DNA from: Paludibacteraceae bacterium | Lineage (GTDB): Bacteria; Bacteroidota; Bacteroidia; Bacteroidales; Paludibacteraceae | Assembly (NCBI GenBank): GCA_024400275.1 | Contig: JAKSMY010000001.1 | Location: forward strand, 34,423 to 98,422 | Length of the DNA stretch: 64,000 nt | Reading direction: 5' to 3' | In this document: positions 1 to 8,095 of the stretch, piece by piece | How positions within the stretch are numbered: the stretch's first letter is position 1 | How the letters are laid out: each line of letters opens with the position of its first letter | Made by a program: the position numbers and the translations under genes | Notes under the pieces: model-generated | Seen by the model: the letters and a program-made list of their open reading frames with translations, nothing else | Databases searched by the model: none | What the model was told of the DNA's origin: nothing

Positions 1-1
1 G

Positions 2-673
2 TATAACGCCAACAAAACGACTTACACCACTACGCTGCAACACACCCCCTACTCCAACGAAAGCACCACGCAAACAGCGAAACAACAGCAAGTGAAGGTG
101 TCGCAATCGTCCTCAGGACGTGCATTTGAATGCCAAATAGATTTGTCCGGCTCCCTGAAAGCCACGCAAATATTCTACGAAAACGTCAGCACCCAATCCA
201 TTCCCGACGGTGGCGGCAATATAGACGTAACGTTCGGTGTACGATACAACAGCCGTAGTTTCTTCGGTGCAGGTATAGGTTTTCACACCGATTTTCTAAA
301 CGACCAACTCAAGGAAAACCACAACGGCGTAATCTATCGTATGCCCATCAAAGCATACGAATACAGGTTACCTATCTTTATCCGGACGCGCCTGTACATG
401 CCCGCGAAAGCCGTTAATCCCTTCTTGGAAATAGCAGCCGGCGGTTACGTGCGCCTAAAAGACCAATTGACTATTGACTGCTCTGAAGTCCCCGGCAAGG
501 AGTATATCGACGAATACAAAGCCCATTCCAAAGGAGGATTCTATATGCAAATCGGATTTGGAGTGGAATATAAGCAATTCACCACCGCCCTCGGATACCG
601 CTGCTACGGAAAGAACATCTACAACGACGGCAACTATGCCTATCTGAGCGTAGGTGTGAAATTAGGCAAGTAA
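2..673 (+). CDS. outer-membrane beta-barrel protein, C-terminal part (5' end outside window)
   Basis: The frame is open from base 2, so this is the 3' part of a longer gene; the GTG at 92 is only an internal codon. The visible protein is about 223 residues of alternating polar and aromatic residues with glycine turns (for example GVRYNSRSFFGAGIGF, then YAYLSVGVKLGK at the end). This is the usual pattern of the porin-like small barrels of Bacteroidota and fits an outer-membrane location. The signal peptide would lie upstream of the window. The substrate or role cannot be told. The stop is 33 bases before the aldo/keto reductase gene on the same strand. Confidence 0.6.
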   Translation, partial: YNANKTTYTTTLQHTPYSNESTTQTAKQQQVKVSQSSSGRAFECQIDLSGSLKATQIFYENVSTQSIPDGGGNIDVTFGVRYNSRSFFGAGIGFHTDFLNDQLKENHNGVIYRMPIKAYEYRLPIFIRTRLYMPAKAVNPFLEIAAGGYVRLKDQLTIDCSEVPGKEYIDEYKAHSKGGFYMQIGFGVEYKQFTTALGYRCYGKNIYNDGNYAYLSVGVKLGK

Positions 674-706
674 TCATTTTCAACAACTCATAAACACACC
701 ACAACG

Positions 707-1672
707 ATGCAATTTAACTACACAGGTCATAGCGGTCTTCAACTGCCTCAAATATCCCTCGGTTTATGGCACAACTTCGGCAGTATTGATAATTATCAGA
801 GCGCGCGTAAAGTGCTACTTCGCGCGTGGAACGAAGGCATTACACACTTTGACTTGGCCAACAACTACGGTCCAGAGGCGGGTTCAGCCGAACGGAACTT
901 CGGGCGAATACTCCACGACGACTTATTGGCTCACCGCGACGAGATGGTCATATCCACCAAGGCCGGCTACTATATGTGGGAAGGCCCTTACGGGGACGGC
1001 GGTTCGCGCAAATACCTGATAGCCAGCATAGACCAAAGTTTGCAGCGAATGGGACTGGACTACGTGGACATCTTCTACAGCCATCGCTACGATCCCCACA
1101 CGCCCCTTGAGGAAACGATGCAGGCACTCGTCGATATCGTCCGTTCGGGCAAGGCCCTATATGCCGGTATCAGCAACTACCCTGCCGAGCAGCAGCAATG
1201 GTGCTACAACTACCTGCGTGAGGCACACGTGCCCTGTCTCATCGGTCAATATCGTGCATCGCTGTTCCAACAGCAGACCCTTTTCGCCAACCTGCCCGTT
1301 GCACGCCAGAACGGCAGCGGATTTATCTGCTTCTCGCCTTTGGCACAAGGACTGCTGACAGATAAGTACCTAAAAGGTATTCCTGCCAAATCGCGTGCCA
1401 ACAGCGGTAGAGGCAATGGTGCCATCACCGCCGAAGCCGTTACAGAACATGCCGTACGCACGGCACAACGGCTGAACACAGTAGCCCAACAGCGTGGGCA
1501 GAGTCTGGCACAAATGGCATTGGCATGGCTCTTGGCACATGAGGGCGTAACCTCCGTACTCGTTGGAGCCAGCAGCGAAAAACAAATCAAGGACAACGTG
1601 CAAGCCATTGCCAACACCCGTTTCACGGAAGAAGAAATGCAGCAAATAGACCACATACTGCAGATGGATTAA
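707..1672 (+). CDS. aldo/keto reductase, YghZ (L-glyceraldehyde 3-phosphate reductase) type
   Basis: A full-length 321-residue TIM-barrel NADPH-dependent oxidoreductase. The catalytic tetrad of the family is visible: Asp49 and Tyr54 in HFDLANNYG, Lys85 in ISTKAGYY, and His126 in IFYSHRYD. The NNYG and GYYMWEGPYG signatures match the YghZ branch, which reduces L-glyceraldehyde 3-phosphate and other small aldehydes, giving detoxification in the cytosol. The true substrate here is inferred only. The next gene starts one base after the stop, so the two are probably co-transcribed. Confidence 0.85.
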   Translation: MQFNYTGHSGLQLPQISLGLWHNFGSIDNYQSARKVLLRAWNEGITHFDLANNYGPEAGSAERNFGRILHDDLLAHRDEMVISTKAGYYMWEGPYGDGGSRKYLIASIDQSLQRMGLDYVDIFYSHRYDPHTPLEETMQALVDIVRSGKALYAGISNYPAEQQQWCYNYLREAHVPCLIGQYRASLFQQQTLFANLPVARQNGSGFICFSPLAQGLLTDKYLKGIPAKSRANSGRGNGAITAEAVTEHAVRTAQRLNTVAQQRGQSLAQMALAWLLAHEGVTSVLVGASSEKQIKDNVQAIANTRFTEEEMQQIDHILQMD

Positions 1673-1673
1673 G

Positions 1674-2579
1674 ATGAAACACACTTCTTTTTTCTGGTTT
1701 TTTGTGCTAATCAGCACGTTGACGGCCTGTCAGCATTCGCCGTGGAACAAGTCCGAGGCGTGGTATAACACATACGACAGCATCACGCACGAGGCAGACC
1801 TATTCTATATACTATCCACGGAAATCATCTCTTCGCAAGACGACGAAGGACAAGAGGTCTATAATGCCGTTCTCACCCAAGCAGAGCGAGAACTGCTGGA
1901 CCAAGAAGCAAGTTTTATTGCAAGCCAGTTAGGGGATTCGATGAATGTATATATCCCTTATTACCACCAATTTACGATGAACTCTATCCTACTGCCACAG
2001 GATTCATTTCAATTGGCATACAACCACGCACAACAGGAAATAGAAGATGCCTTTGCGTACTATATTCAGCACCTCAATCGCCAACGTCCGTTTGTGCTGG
2101 TGGGCTTTAGTCAAGGGGCAATGTATATTCCCACCCTTTTGCGCAAGATGGACGGCAATGCCTATCAACGGTGCAAAGGTGCCTATATGATGGGCTATCG
2201 CCTAACGGCAGAAGACCTGCAAGACAGTCGTCTGCAACCAGCGACCGGCGCATTGAACGGCAAAGTGATATCCTTCAACTCGGTTACCACACCGGACAAA
2301 CAATGGCCATTTATTAGTGGCGATGCCGCCACGTGCATCAATCCGCTGAACTGGACCACCGATGCCACACCTGCTGTCTTATACTATCAGCAGGACACCA
2401 TCATAATCGTTCAGGACACTACGAGCCATCTGCTATTGTGCGACGTCGATCCCGAGCGCTATTACCTGCCCGGAACAGAACCGTGGTACCAACACGGCTG
2501 CCTTCATCACTGGGATATATTGTTCTATAACAAGCACTTACACCGCAACATAATACAACGGTGTTACGGCAGTTTATAG
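1674..2579 (+). CDS. DUF3089-type alpha/beta hydrolase lipoprotein
   Basis: This 301-residue protein starts with a lipoprotein signal peptide ending at a lipobox cysteine (LISTLTACQ, Cys19), so it should be exported and lipid-anchored. The body resembles the DUF3089 family of alpha/beta hydrolases: the nucleophile elbow GFSQGA sits near residue 144 and a late histidine is in HHWDI near the C-terminus. These suggest an intact Ser-His hydrolase, but no substrate is known. It follows the aldo/keto reductase gene by one base. Its 3' end overlaps the 3' end of the convergent sirtuin gene by six bases. Confidence 0.75.
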   Translation: MKHTSFFWFFVLISTLTACQHSPWNKSEAWYNTYDSITHEADLFYILSTEIISSQDDEGQEVYNAVLTQAERELLDQEASFIASQLGDSMNVYIPYYHQFTMNSILLPQDSFQLAYNHAQQEIEDAFAYYIQHLNRQRPFVLVGFSQGAMYIPTLLRKMDGNAYQRCKGAYMMGYRLTAEDLQDSRLQPATGALNGKVISFNSVTTPDKQWPFISGDAATCINPLNWTTDATPAVLYYQQDTIIIVQDTTSHLLLCDVDPERYYLPGTEPWYQHGCLHHWDILFYNKHLHRNIIQRCYGSL

Positions 2580-3260
2580 CAGTTGTTCCACCAATTCGGG
2601 CACACCTTCGGTGGCTTTCTTACGAATATGGGTAATGCGGTCACGATACATGCCAAATTCAGGCATACCCGGGTCCACAAAATAAATCGGCACGTTAGGA
2701 CGCACATATTCCAACAGCGAAGCAGCAGGATAGACATTTAGACTGGTTCCCACCACAATCATGATATCAGCCGTTGAAGCAATCTCACATGCCTGTGAGA
2801 AATAAGGCACACTTTCACCAAAAAAGACAATATACGGGCGCAACAAACTGCCATCCGGGTGGCGGTCGCCATAGTGCTGCTCCCAACCTTGCAAAGGAAC
2901 GGTCGCCGTGTCGTTGTTCTCGCTACGCAACTTAACAATCTCGCCATGCAGGTGGGTGATGTGTTTGCTGCCGGCACGCTCGTGCAAGTCGTCTATGTTC
3001 TGGGTGATAATCTCCATCGTGGGATAGGCCTGCTGCAGGCGCGTCAATGCCAAATGAGCAGCATTGGGCTGAGCAGCTAAGGTATCTTTGCGCCGTGCAT
3101 TATAAAAATCTACGCACAACTGCGGATTACGCAACCATGCTTCGTGCGTGCAGATATCCTCGACCTTGTACTTTTCCCACAAACCATCTGAGTCACGGAA
3201 CGTGCCCAAACCACTTTCGGCACTCACTCCGGCACCGGTAAAAACAACAATCTTCTTCAT
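2574..3260 (-). CDS. cobB: NAD-dependent protein deacylase, sirtuin (CobB-like)
   Basis: A 228-residue Sir2 protein. The NAD-binding GAGVSAESGLGTFR motif is at the N-terminus, TQNIDDLHERAG follows in the middle, and the catalytic histidine is in THLHGE. The FYNARRKD stretch is the Tyr/Arg pair typical of class III sirtuins, which prefer succinyl- or malonyl-lysine. The usual zinc-binding cysteines are missing from the segment after HLHGE, as in many short Bacteroidota sirtuins. It would remove acyl groups from lysines in the cytosol and produce nicotinamide and O-acyl-ADP-ribose. It lies seven bases downstream of dsbD on the same strand. Confidence 0.88.
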   Translation of the reverse strand: MKKIVVFTGAGVSAESGLGTFRDSDGLWEKYKVEDICTHEAWLRNPQLCVDFYNARRKDTLAAQPNAAHLALTRLQQAYPTMEIITQNIDDLHERAGSKHITHLHGEIVKLRSENNDTATVPLQGWEQHYGDRHPDGSLLRPYIVFFGESVPYFSQACEIASTADIMIVVGTSLNVYPAASLLEYVRPNVPIYFVDPGMPEFGMYRDRITHIRKKATEGVPELVEQLL

Positions 3261-3267
3261 TATCTCG

Positions 3268-4806
3268 TTATTTTTGATCTAACCAATTTAAGAACGTCTG
3301 CGGATTGATAGTAAATGCCTGCGCCGATCCCACCTGTTGCCCGTCCTTGTCCAAGCGCACAAAATAGGGCTGAGCATTGCTGCCAAAACGCTCCTGCTGC
3401 AGTTGCGAATACTCTATACCGTCTTCTACTCCATTGCCATTCTCATCACGGCGAGAGTCCACATACAGCATAATATACACATAATCCTCCAACCGCTTCT
3501 GCACAGCTGAATCTGCCAGCACAAACTCCTCCATTTTACGGCAATTGACACAGCCATAGCCCGTAAAATTGACCAAGACAGGTTTGGCCGTCTGTTGGGC
3601 ATAGCGCAGCCCCTCGTCATAGTCGAGATAGACCTCCCTTTCCTGCACGGCAGGAGGGGCAAACGCAGCAATGGCTTTGACAGGAGCACCCCAAAGACCG
3701 GGCAACAGATACAGAGCAAAAGCCCAGCAGATAACAGCCACCACCTTCCCCACCCAACTCTTGCGAATAAGGTAAATGCCCAAGCCACCAAAGCAAACTA
3801 TCCACAACGCAATAAACAGCCATCGGGGCAAGATACCCCAACCGTACGCCATATCAGCCACGGAAAGGAACTTAAGGGATAATGCCAATTCGATGAAGGC
3901 AAGGGTTACTTTGAAAGACTGCATCCACTCACCCGATTTGGGCAAGCGTTGTAGCCACTCCGGAAACATAGCAAATAGGGCAAACGGCAACGCTAATGCC
4001 AAGGCAAAACCGAACATGCCAATAGCCGGAGTCAAGTACGACTTACCGGCTGCCTCCACCAGCAACGTGCCAATAATCGGTCCCGTACACGAGAACGAGA
4101 CAATCACCAAGGTAAACGCCATCAACAATATACCGACGACACCTCCCTTGCTACGCGCTTGACTATCCAAACGAGTGGACCACGAGGCAGGTAATGTGAT
4201 TTCAAATAGCCCAAAGAACGAGAGGGCAAACGCCACCAATAAGGCAAAAAAGAACAAGTTGACAATGGCGTTTGTCGATAGCGCATTCAACGCAGATGCA
4301 CCAAACAGCACCGTAATCAACAAGCCCAACCCCACATAAATCAGCACTATACTGGCGCCGTATAAGACAGCATCGCGCTTACCACCGCGTTTTTTCAAGA
4401 AAAACGACACCGTCATTGGAATAATCGGCCACACACACGGGGTAAAGAGGGCAAGTAAACCGGCCAACAAACCCAATAGAAAGATTCCAATGAGGTTGCT
4501 ATGCGATTCCGAGGGGGGTGCTATAGAAACAGGTGGCTCATCGGTGACATACTCGTATATTTCCGGCGCCAAGCACTGCTCATCATCGCAGGCAGTAAAG
4601 CGAATCGGCAGCACTTGTGCCGTATGCATCGTGCATTGGTACGTGCCCTCATAGTCCTCACCCACCATCGAGTCGCCAATTGAGATGAGCGTCATGTGCC
4701 AACCCGAATCGATAGCGGCAGTCAGTTGCACACTATCCCCCACAACCTCCCCACTCCACTGAATGGGCTGCAATAGGGCTAATATGACGAGCAGTAATTT
4801 CATCAA
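3268..4806 (-). CDS. dsbD: thiol:disulfide interchange protein DsbD
   Basis: This 512-residue protein has all three DsbD parts: an N-terminal signal peptide and periplasmic domain containing the DDEQC cysteine region, a block of about eight membrane segments, and a C-terminal thioredoxin domain. The electron-carrying cysteines are visible in the membrane part (FTPCVWPIIPM and SFSCTGPIIG) and in the thioredoxin active site (GYGCVNCRKME). It moves electrons from cytosolic thioredoxin across the inner membrane to periplasmic partners. A Bacteroidetes-type promoter lies 23 bases upstream (4829-4859). Confidence 0.92.
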   Translation of the reverse strand: MMKLLLVILALLQPIQWSGEVVGDSVQLTAAIDSGWHMTLISIGDSMVGEDYEGTYQCTMHTAQVLPIRFTACDDEQCLAPEIYEYVTDEPPVSIAPPSESHSNLIGIFLLGLLAGLLALFTPCVWPIIPMTVSFFLKKRGGKRDAVLYGASIVLIYVGLGLLITVLFGASALNALSTNAIVNLFFFALLVAFALSFFGLFEITLPASWSTRLDSQARSKGGVVGILLMAFTLVIVSFSCTGPIIGTLLVEAAGKSYLTPAIGMFGFALALALPFALFAMFPEWLQRLPKSGEWMQSFKVTLAFIELALSLKFLSVADMAYGWGILPRWLFIALWIVCFGGLGIYLIRKSWVGKVVAVICWAFALYLLPGLWGAPVKAIAAFAPPAVQEREVYLDYDEGLRYAQQTAKPVLVNFTGYGCVNCRKMEEFVLADSAVQKRLEDYVYIMLYVDSRRDENGNGVEDGIEYSQLQQERFGSNAQPYFVRLDKDGQQVGSAQAFTINPQTFLNWLDQK

Positions 4807-4828
4807 ATCACACGTACAATTACTGTCG

Positions 4829-4859
4829 CAAAATTACAAAAAATCTTTGAATAACCCAA
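4829..4859 (-). promoter_or_regulatory. promoter of dsbD-sirtuin unit
   Basis: On the minus strand TTG (4857-4859), a 20-base spacer and TAATTTTG (4829-4836) match the Bacteroidetes sigma consensus TTG-N19/20-TAnnTTTG. The start codon of dsbD is at 4806. Confidence 0.75.
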
Positions 4860-4927
4860 ATGTAGCGTTTGAAAAATCTCATTTTTTGCGGAAAAAGGCA
4901 AACTTTATTTGCAAATTACAAAAAATC

Positions 4928-5176
4928 TTTGTAATTTCCTTCGTAAATTCCAGTAGAATTTTTATTAAAATAGCGAATAAAAGCAAGCTTTTCTTGCATA
5001 TTCCAAAATATTTGTAATTTCCTTCGTAAATTCCAATAGAATTTTTATTAAAATAGCGAATAAAAGCAAGCTTTTCTTGCATATTCCAAAATATTTGTAA
5101 TTTCCTTCGTAAATTCCAGTAGAATTTTTATTAAAATAGCAATTAAAAGCAAGCTTTTCTTGCATATTCCAAAAAT
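4928..5176. repeat. three tandem copies of an 83-bp intergenic repeat
   Basis: The unit begins TTTGTAATTTCCTTCG at 4928, 5011 and 5094, so the period is 83 bp. The three copies differ at only a few positions. Each holds a small hairpin (GCAAG-CTTTT-CTTGC) and ends in a TTGCATATTCC block followed by a TAATTT box. A partial copy precedes the array. It fills most of the gap between dsbD and the gene at 5362. The only other thing seen in this gap is a 14-bp perfect palindrome, GACGACATGTCGTC (5284-5297), in the leader of the 5362 gene. Confidence 0.95.
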
Positions 5177-5190
5177 TCTTTGTAATTTTG
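5160..5190 (+). promoter_or_regulatory. promoter reading toward the gene at 5362
   Basis: TTG (5160-5162), 20 bases, TAATTTTG (5183-5190). It lies at the end of the 83-bp array. The earlier repeat units carry the same layout with a degenerate box (TAATTTCC) and an 18-base spacer. The resulting leader would be about 165 nt. Confidence 0.65.
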
Positions 5191-5361
5191 CAGTCAGTTT
5201 TTCGATTCGTCGAAAACAAAACGGATAAATAATAGGACCCTATTTTTATCACAGGCGGGCTTTATAGTCTTTTATGACAAAAAGACGACATGTCGTCGGT
5301 GTCCATAAAAGCCCTATATCGCCTGCCACAAAGGAACCAAGAACACAATTTGTAAACAACT

Positions 5362-5820
5362 ATGACTTTATCTGCTGCGGATAGGAAAGCAATGATGGAT
5401 GACATGCGCTCGTTTGATGAGCCCATGCCGGCTGTCGGTATTTTTTGGTATGATCCGGAAGAACATACATTGTTTGGAGTTCGTAAAAAGGAGATGACTC
5501 CTAAAATGGAAGAAGAAGCAGCAGAGAAAGGGTTGCCCTTCATTAACTATCAGCGACTGCATCGTCAAATCTGGAAAGAGGAACACTACCGCGCACTTGC
5601 GCAGAATGAGCCGACTAAATTTAAAGGGGATTATACGCAAATTCCCCGTGGACGTGTAGCGTGGAATATCAACAAGTTCGTCGTATTTGTCGGGCAATGG
5701 GCTAAAGATATTGAGCCGGAGTTAACAGACCTCATTAATCAAGAATTTGCTCTGCCATACTTTGAATTTCTATATGATGAGCATTGGGATTTAGGACATG
5801 GATGGTCAGGTGACCTATAG
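5362..5820 (+). CDS. conserved Bacteroidales protein of unknown function
   Basis: A 152-residue soluble protein with no signal peptide or membrane segment. It is rich in aromatic and charged residues (for example FGVRKKEMT, GRVAWNINKF, and DEHWDLGHGWSGD at the C-terminus). The even composition and the clear promoter upstream support a real gene. No catalytic motif can be assigned, although the C-terminal His/Asp cluster could bind metal. It stands alone, with a long untranslated leader that contains a palindrome. Confidence 0.75.
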   Translation: MTLSAADRKAMMDDMRSFDEPMPAVGIFWYDPEEHTLFGVRKKEMTPKMEEEAAEKGLPFINYQRLHRQIWKEEHYRALAQNEPTKFKGDYTQIPRGRVAWNINKFVVFVGQWAKDIEPELTDLINQEFALPYFEFLYDEHWDLGHGWSGDL

Positions 5821-5893
5821 TACTCGTAACGAGATGTTTAGAAAATATAAACCGTCAATTATTATCGCCTATGGAATAAAACGAGCAAGAAAA

Positions 5894-5924
5894 TTGCACA
5901 ATAGATAATATAGCGTTATCTTTG
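5894..5924 (+). promoter_or_regulatory. promoter of structured RNA / lipoprotein genes
   Basis: TTG (5894-5896), a 20-base spacer and TATCTTTG (5917-5924) form a perfect Bacteroidetes consensus. Transcription would start near 5931, about 200 bases before the first downstream start codon. Confidence 0.75.
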
Positions 5925-5929
5925 TTTCA

Positions 5930-6075
5930 CACTTATTGAAATTTCGCCAAAATTTTAAGCTCTAGTGAAGTAAAGTCTAACGCTCACTCGTTTCGAGTGG
6001 GCTTTACTTTATCCAAGGGCACAGGTGTTTGGCGATACCTCAATAAGTGGATTAAAAAGTTTAGTCCACTTTTTT
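5930..6075 (+). ncRNA. candidate structured RNA (small RNA or leader attenuator)
   Basis: The RNA from the promoter at 5894-5924 can fold as a long closed structure. CACTTATTGA (5930-5939) pairs perfectly with TCAATAAGTG (6040-6049), and CGCCAAA (5945-5951) pairs with TTTGGCG (6028-6034). A central hairpin is GCTCACTCG (5982-5990) with CGAGTGGGC (5994-6002), extended by GTAAA/TTTAC. The 3' end holds a terminator-like hairpin, AAGTGGA (6045-6051) with TCCACTT (6065-6071) and a T-run. This shares bases with the closing stem, so the two are mutually exclusive. The shape (closing stem, large bubble, apical hairpin) recalls 6S RNA, while the switching stems recall an attenuator. Which one it is cannot be decided here. 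Confidence 0.6.
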
Positions 6076-6132
6076 GTGCTACTAATCAACGGACTGCAAA
6101 TAACAAATATCAACAAATTAAAATTACTAATT

Positions 6133-6567
6133 ATGAAAAAAGTATTATTTTTGATTGCAATTGCAATGATGCCATTTGTATTCAATGGTTGTAAAAACAA
6201 AGAAAATGTAGAAAATCCATTAGTGGGTAATTGGGTTATAATAGGAGATGCAGATACGTATGATTACAATGTACGATTTGAAGGTGTAGAAGAATATCTT
6301 TCTTTCCAAGACAATGGCAATTGTGTTGAGTATTTATATGGTGGAAAATATACTGAAGCCAGTTGGGATAACGGCACTTTGAGTGGCGAAAGTTGGATAC
6401 CTTATAAAACATACCAATGGAAAAGTGCTGATAATACGCTTTCTTTCTCTCCCGAATTTTGGGGAACAAGCGAAGTCTCATATAAAAAAGTGACTAATGA
6501 CATTATTGTAATAGAAAGCATAGGTTTGGCTTTTGGTCGTGTAAAACAAATAGTAACAACAAAATAA
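6133..6567 (+). CDS. small lipoprotein of unknown function
   Basis: The start at 6133 is chosen because it opens a clean lipoprotein signal peptide (MKKVLFLIAIAMMPFVFNGC, Cys20); an in-frame ATG at 6025 lies inside the structured leader. The mature part of about 125 residues starts NPLVGNWVI and is rich in Trp, Tyr and Gly, like the small lipocalin-type or META-type beta-barrel lipoproteins of Bacteroidota. Its function is unknown. The next gene starts seven bases after the stop and encodes a similar small lipoprotein, so the pair is probably one operon and perhaps an old duplication. The DNA is more A+T-rich than the genes around it. Confidence 0.75.
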   Translation: MKKVLFLIAIAMMPFVFNGCKNKENVENPLVGNWVIIGDADTYDYNVRFEGVEEYLSFQDNGNCVEYLYGGKYTEASWDNGTLSGESWIPYKTYQWKSADNTLSFSPEFWGTSEVSYKKVTNDIIVIESIGLAFGRVKQIVTTK

Positions 6568-6574
6568 TTTGATT

Positions 6575-6922
6575 ATGAAGAAGATATTATTAACTATTAT
6601 CACTTTTGTATTTATACTACTATTAGGTAGTTGTGAGAACAAATACGAATTTGGTTATATAGATAGTTTAGAAGGAACAGCATGGCAAAGTGCAAAAGGA
6701 AAAAGTGAATCTATTTACGAATTTAAGTCCAATCATCAATTGATCTGGAAAACATCATCCCAAACATATACTGACTTAACATGGTATTGCTCTGATAATG
6801 GCGACGTCAGTATATATTGGAGCAAGTTTATTGGGTCAGGTGAATATTCAAAAGGACAATTTGATAAATATAAAGGAACACTTACAATAGATGGTGACCC
6901 CTATAAACTAATTAGTAAATAG
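6575..6922 (+). CDS. small lipoprotein of unknown function
   Basis: A 115-residue protein. The ATG at 6575 gives the signal peptide MKKILLTIITFVFILLLGSC with lipobox Cys20. The mature part (LEGTAWQSAKGKSESIYEF, then LTWYCSDNGDVSIYW and GTLTIDGDPYKLIS) is built like the preceding lipoprotein: a short beta-rich domain with a GTLTI strand near the end. No function can be assigned. It ends just before a perfect hairpin terminator. Confidence 0.72.
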   Translation: MKKILLTIITFVFILLLGSCENKYEFGYIDSLEGTAWQSAKGKSESIYEFKSNHQLIWKTSSQTYTDLTWYCSDNGDVSIYWSKFIGSGEYSKGQFDKYKGTLTIDGDPYKLISK

Positions 6923-6925
6923 AAC

Positions 6926-6951
6926 AATGGCACGCATTTCTGCGTGCCATT
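6926..6951. terminator. two-way terminator hairpin
   Basis: AATGGCACGCA and TGCGTGCCATT form a perfect 11-bp stem with a TTTC loop between two convergent genes (stops at 6922 and 6955). Confidence 0.85.
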
Positions 6952-6954
6952 AGT

Positions 6955-7419
6955 TTATTCACCTTTCTGTAACTCGCGGAGGAGGGCAGCACGGACGAAG
7001 CAGTCGAAACGTTGGTAGCAAAGGTGCTTACCGGTCGTGGGACTGATAGGCGCATCTTTTTCGCCCTTGATACGCTGGGCATCAAAACGCTTCTTCCACA
7101 TTGCTAAAGTCGCAAGGGCTTGGGCTTTGGCCTCATCCGAAAGGGTGAGGTCATTATTTATATCCTCGGGCTTACGGGTAATCAACTTCGTTTGCGAACA
7201 TGCCTGCTTCCAAAGGTTAATCTTACGCAGTTCGGCTCCCTGTGCAGGGTGCTTCTTCCAATCACGCGGATTCCTGAGAACATAGGTCTCTTTGGCTCCC
7301 ACACCAAGAACCTTGCCATTTTCATCTTTGAACTGCTTTTGGCGGAAAACGGAATCATCTTGCTTGTTAAGTTTGCCTGTGAGAACGTCAATAGGGGTAA
7401 TAAAAGTTGTTTTTGCCAT
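6955..7419 (-). CDS. unknown conserved protein
   Basis: A 154-residue basic, soluble protein (start MAKTTFITPIDVLTGKLNK). It has repeated short lysine/arginine stretches (RNPRDWKKHP, MWKKRFDAQR) and a C-terminal helix, RFDCFVRAALLRELQKGE, and could bind nucleic acid. No family is recognised with confidence. A consensus promoter lies 160 bases upstream. The leader between them is made of short A+T-rich repeats. Confidence 0.65.
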   Translation of the reverse strand: MAKTTFITPIDVLTGKLNKQDDSVFRQKQFKDENGKVLGVGAKETYVLRNPRDWKKHPAQGAELRKINLWKQACSQTKLITRKPEDINNDLTLSDEAKAQALATLAMWKKRFDAQRIKGEKDAPISPTTGKHLCYQRFDCFVRAALLRELQKGE

Positions 7420-7473
7420 AGTTGTATAGTTTTAGAAAGTTATTATAATCTCTGCTCTATATATTCTCTATAG

Positions 7474-7557
7474 TATACTAATATTATACTAATATTATAT
7501 AAATATCATACTAATCACATACTAATAACATATTAATCACATACTAATCACATACTA
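7474..7557. repeat. short tandem repeats of a CATACTAATCA-like unit
   Basis: About seven degenerate 10-12 bp units (ATACTAAT, CATACTAATCA, CATATTAATCA) run through the untranslated leader of the minus-strand gene at 6955-7419. No gene is seen here. Confidence 0.85.
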
Positions 7558-7580
7558 AAATCATAGTTAGATAACGGGTG

Positions 7581-7611
7581 CAAAGGTACAAAAAAAGATT
7601 GATATATGCAA
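7581..7611 (-). promoter_or_regulatory. promoter of the gene at 6955-7419
   Basis: On the minus strand TTG (7609-7611), 20 bases and TACCTTTG (7581-7588) form a full Bacteroidetes consensus. The leader would be about 155 nt. Confidence 0.75.
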
Positions 7612-7666
7612 ATTTATTGAATGGAAAATTGAAAATATGGACCGCTACGCTGATGGAGGGGGGATG

Positions 7667-7789
7667 GGAAGGGGCGGCGTATAGCAACCCCTAGGCGACT
7701 CCGCGCAAGCAGCCCCGCCCAAGCCCAGAGGGATGTACTGTCGCTACGGGGTTCTATACTTGCATAACAGGTAGAAGGTAGTAGGTAGA
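7667..7789. repeat. 123-bp perfect direct repeat, copy 1
   Basis: This block is identical base for base to 7930-8052. It starts GGAAGGGGCGGCGT and is more G+C-rich than its surroundings. There is no convincing ORF and no transposase nearby. The 7420-8095 gap otherwise holds only promoter, repeat and purine-rich filler sequence. Confidence 0.95.
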
Positions 7790-7929
7790 GAGGGAAAGGA
7801 TGGACCCTCTCGGTCCCCCTTCAAAGGGGGAAGGACGGAGAGGTAGAGGGAGAAGAGAGACAAAGAGGGATACTGAAACGAGCGAAGGGCATCGAACACC
7901 CTGAGCGAGGGGAAAGATAAGAAGAGGAA

Positions 7930-8052
7930 GGAAGGGGCGGCGTATAGCAACCCCTAGGCGACTCCGCGCAAGCAGCCCCGCCCAAGCCCAGAGGGATGTA
8001 CTGTCGCTACGGGGTTCTATACTTGCATAACAGGTAGAAGGTAGTAGGTAGA
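7930..8052. repeat. 123-bp perfect direct repeat, copy 2
   Basis: This is identical to 7667-7789 at an offset of 263 bp. It runs straight into the heptamer array. Confidence 0.95.
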
Positions 8053-8086
8053 AGGTAGTAGGTAGTAGGTAGTAGGTAGTAGGTAG
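8034..8086. repeat. heptamer array (GGTAGTA/GGTAGAA)
   Basis: Seven-base units, GTAGAAG then GTAGTAG repeated, run to 10 bases before the nadE stop codon. This looks like slippage-prone filler at a gene end. Confidence 0.9.
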
Positions 8087-8095
8087 AGAGGGGAA

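Noticed and set aside
8034..8086. Heptamer array considered as a CRISPR
   Set aside because: The units are seven bases with no spacers and no cas genes are present.
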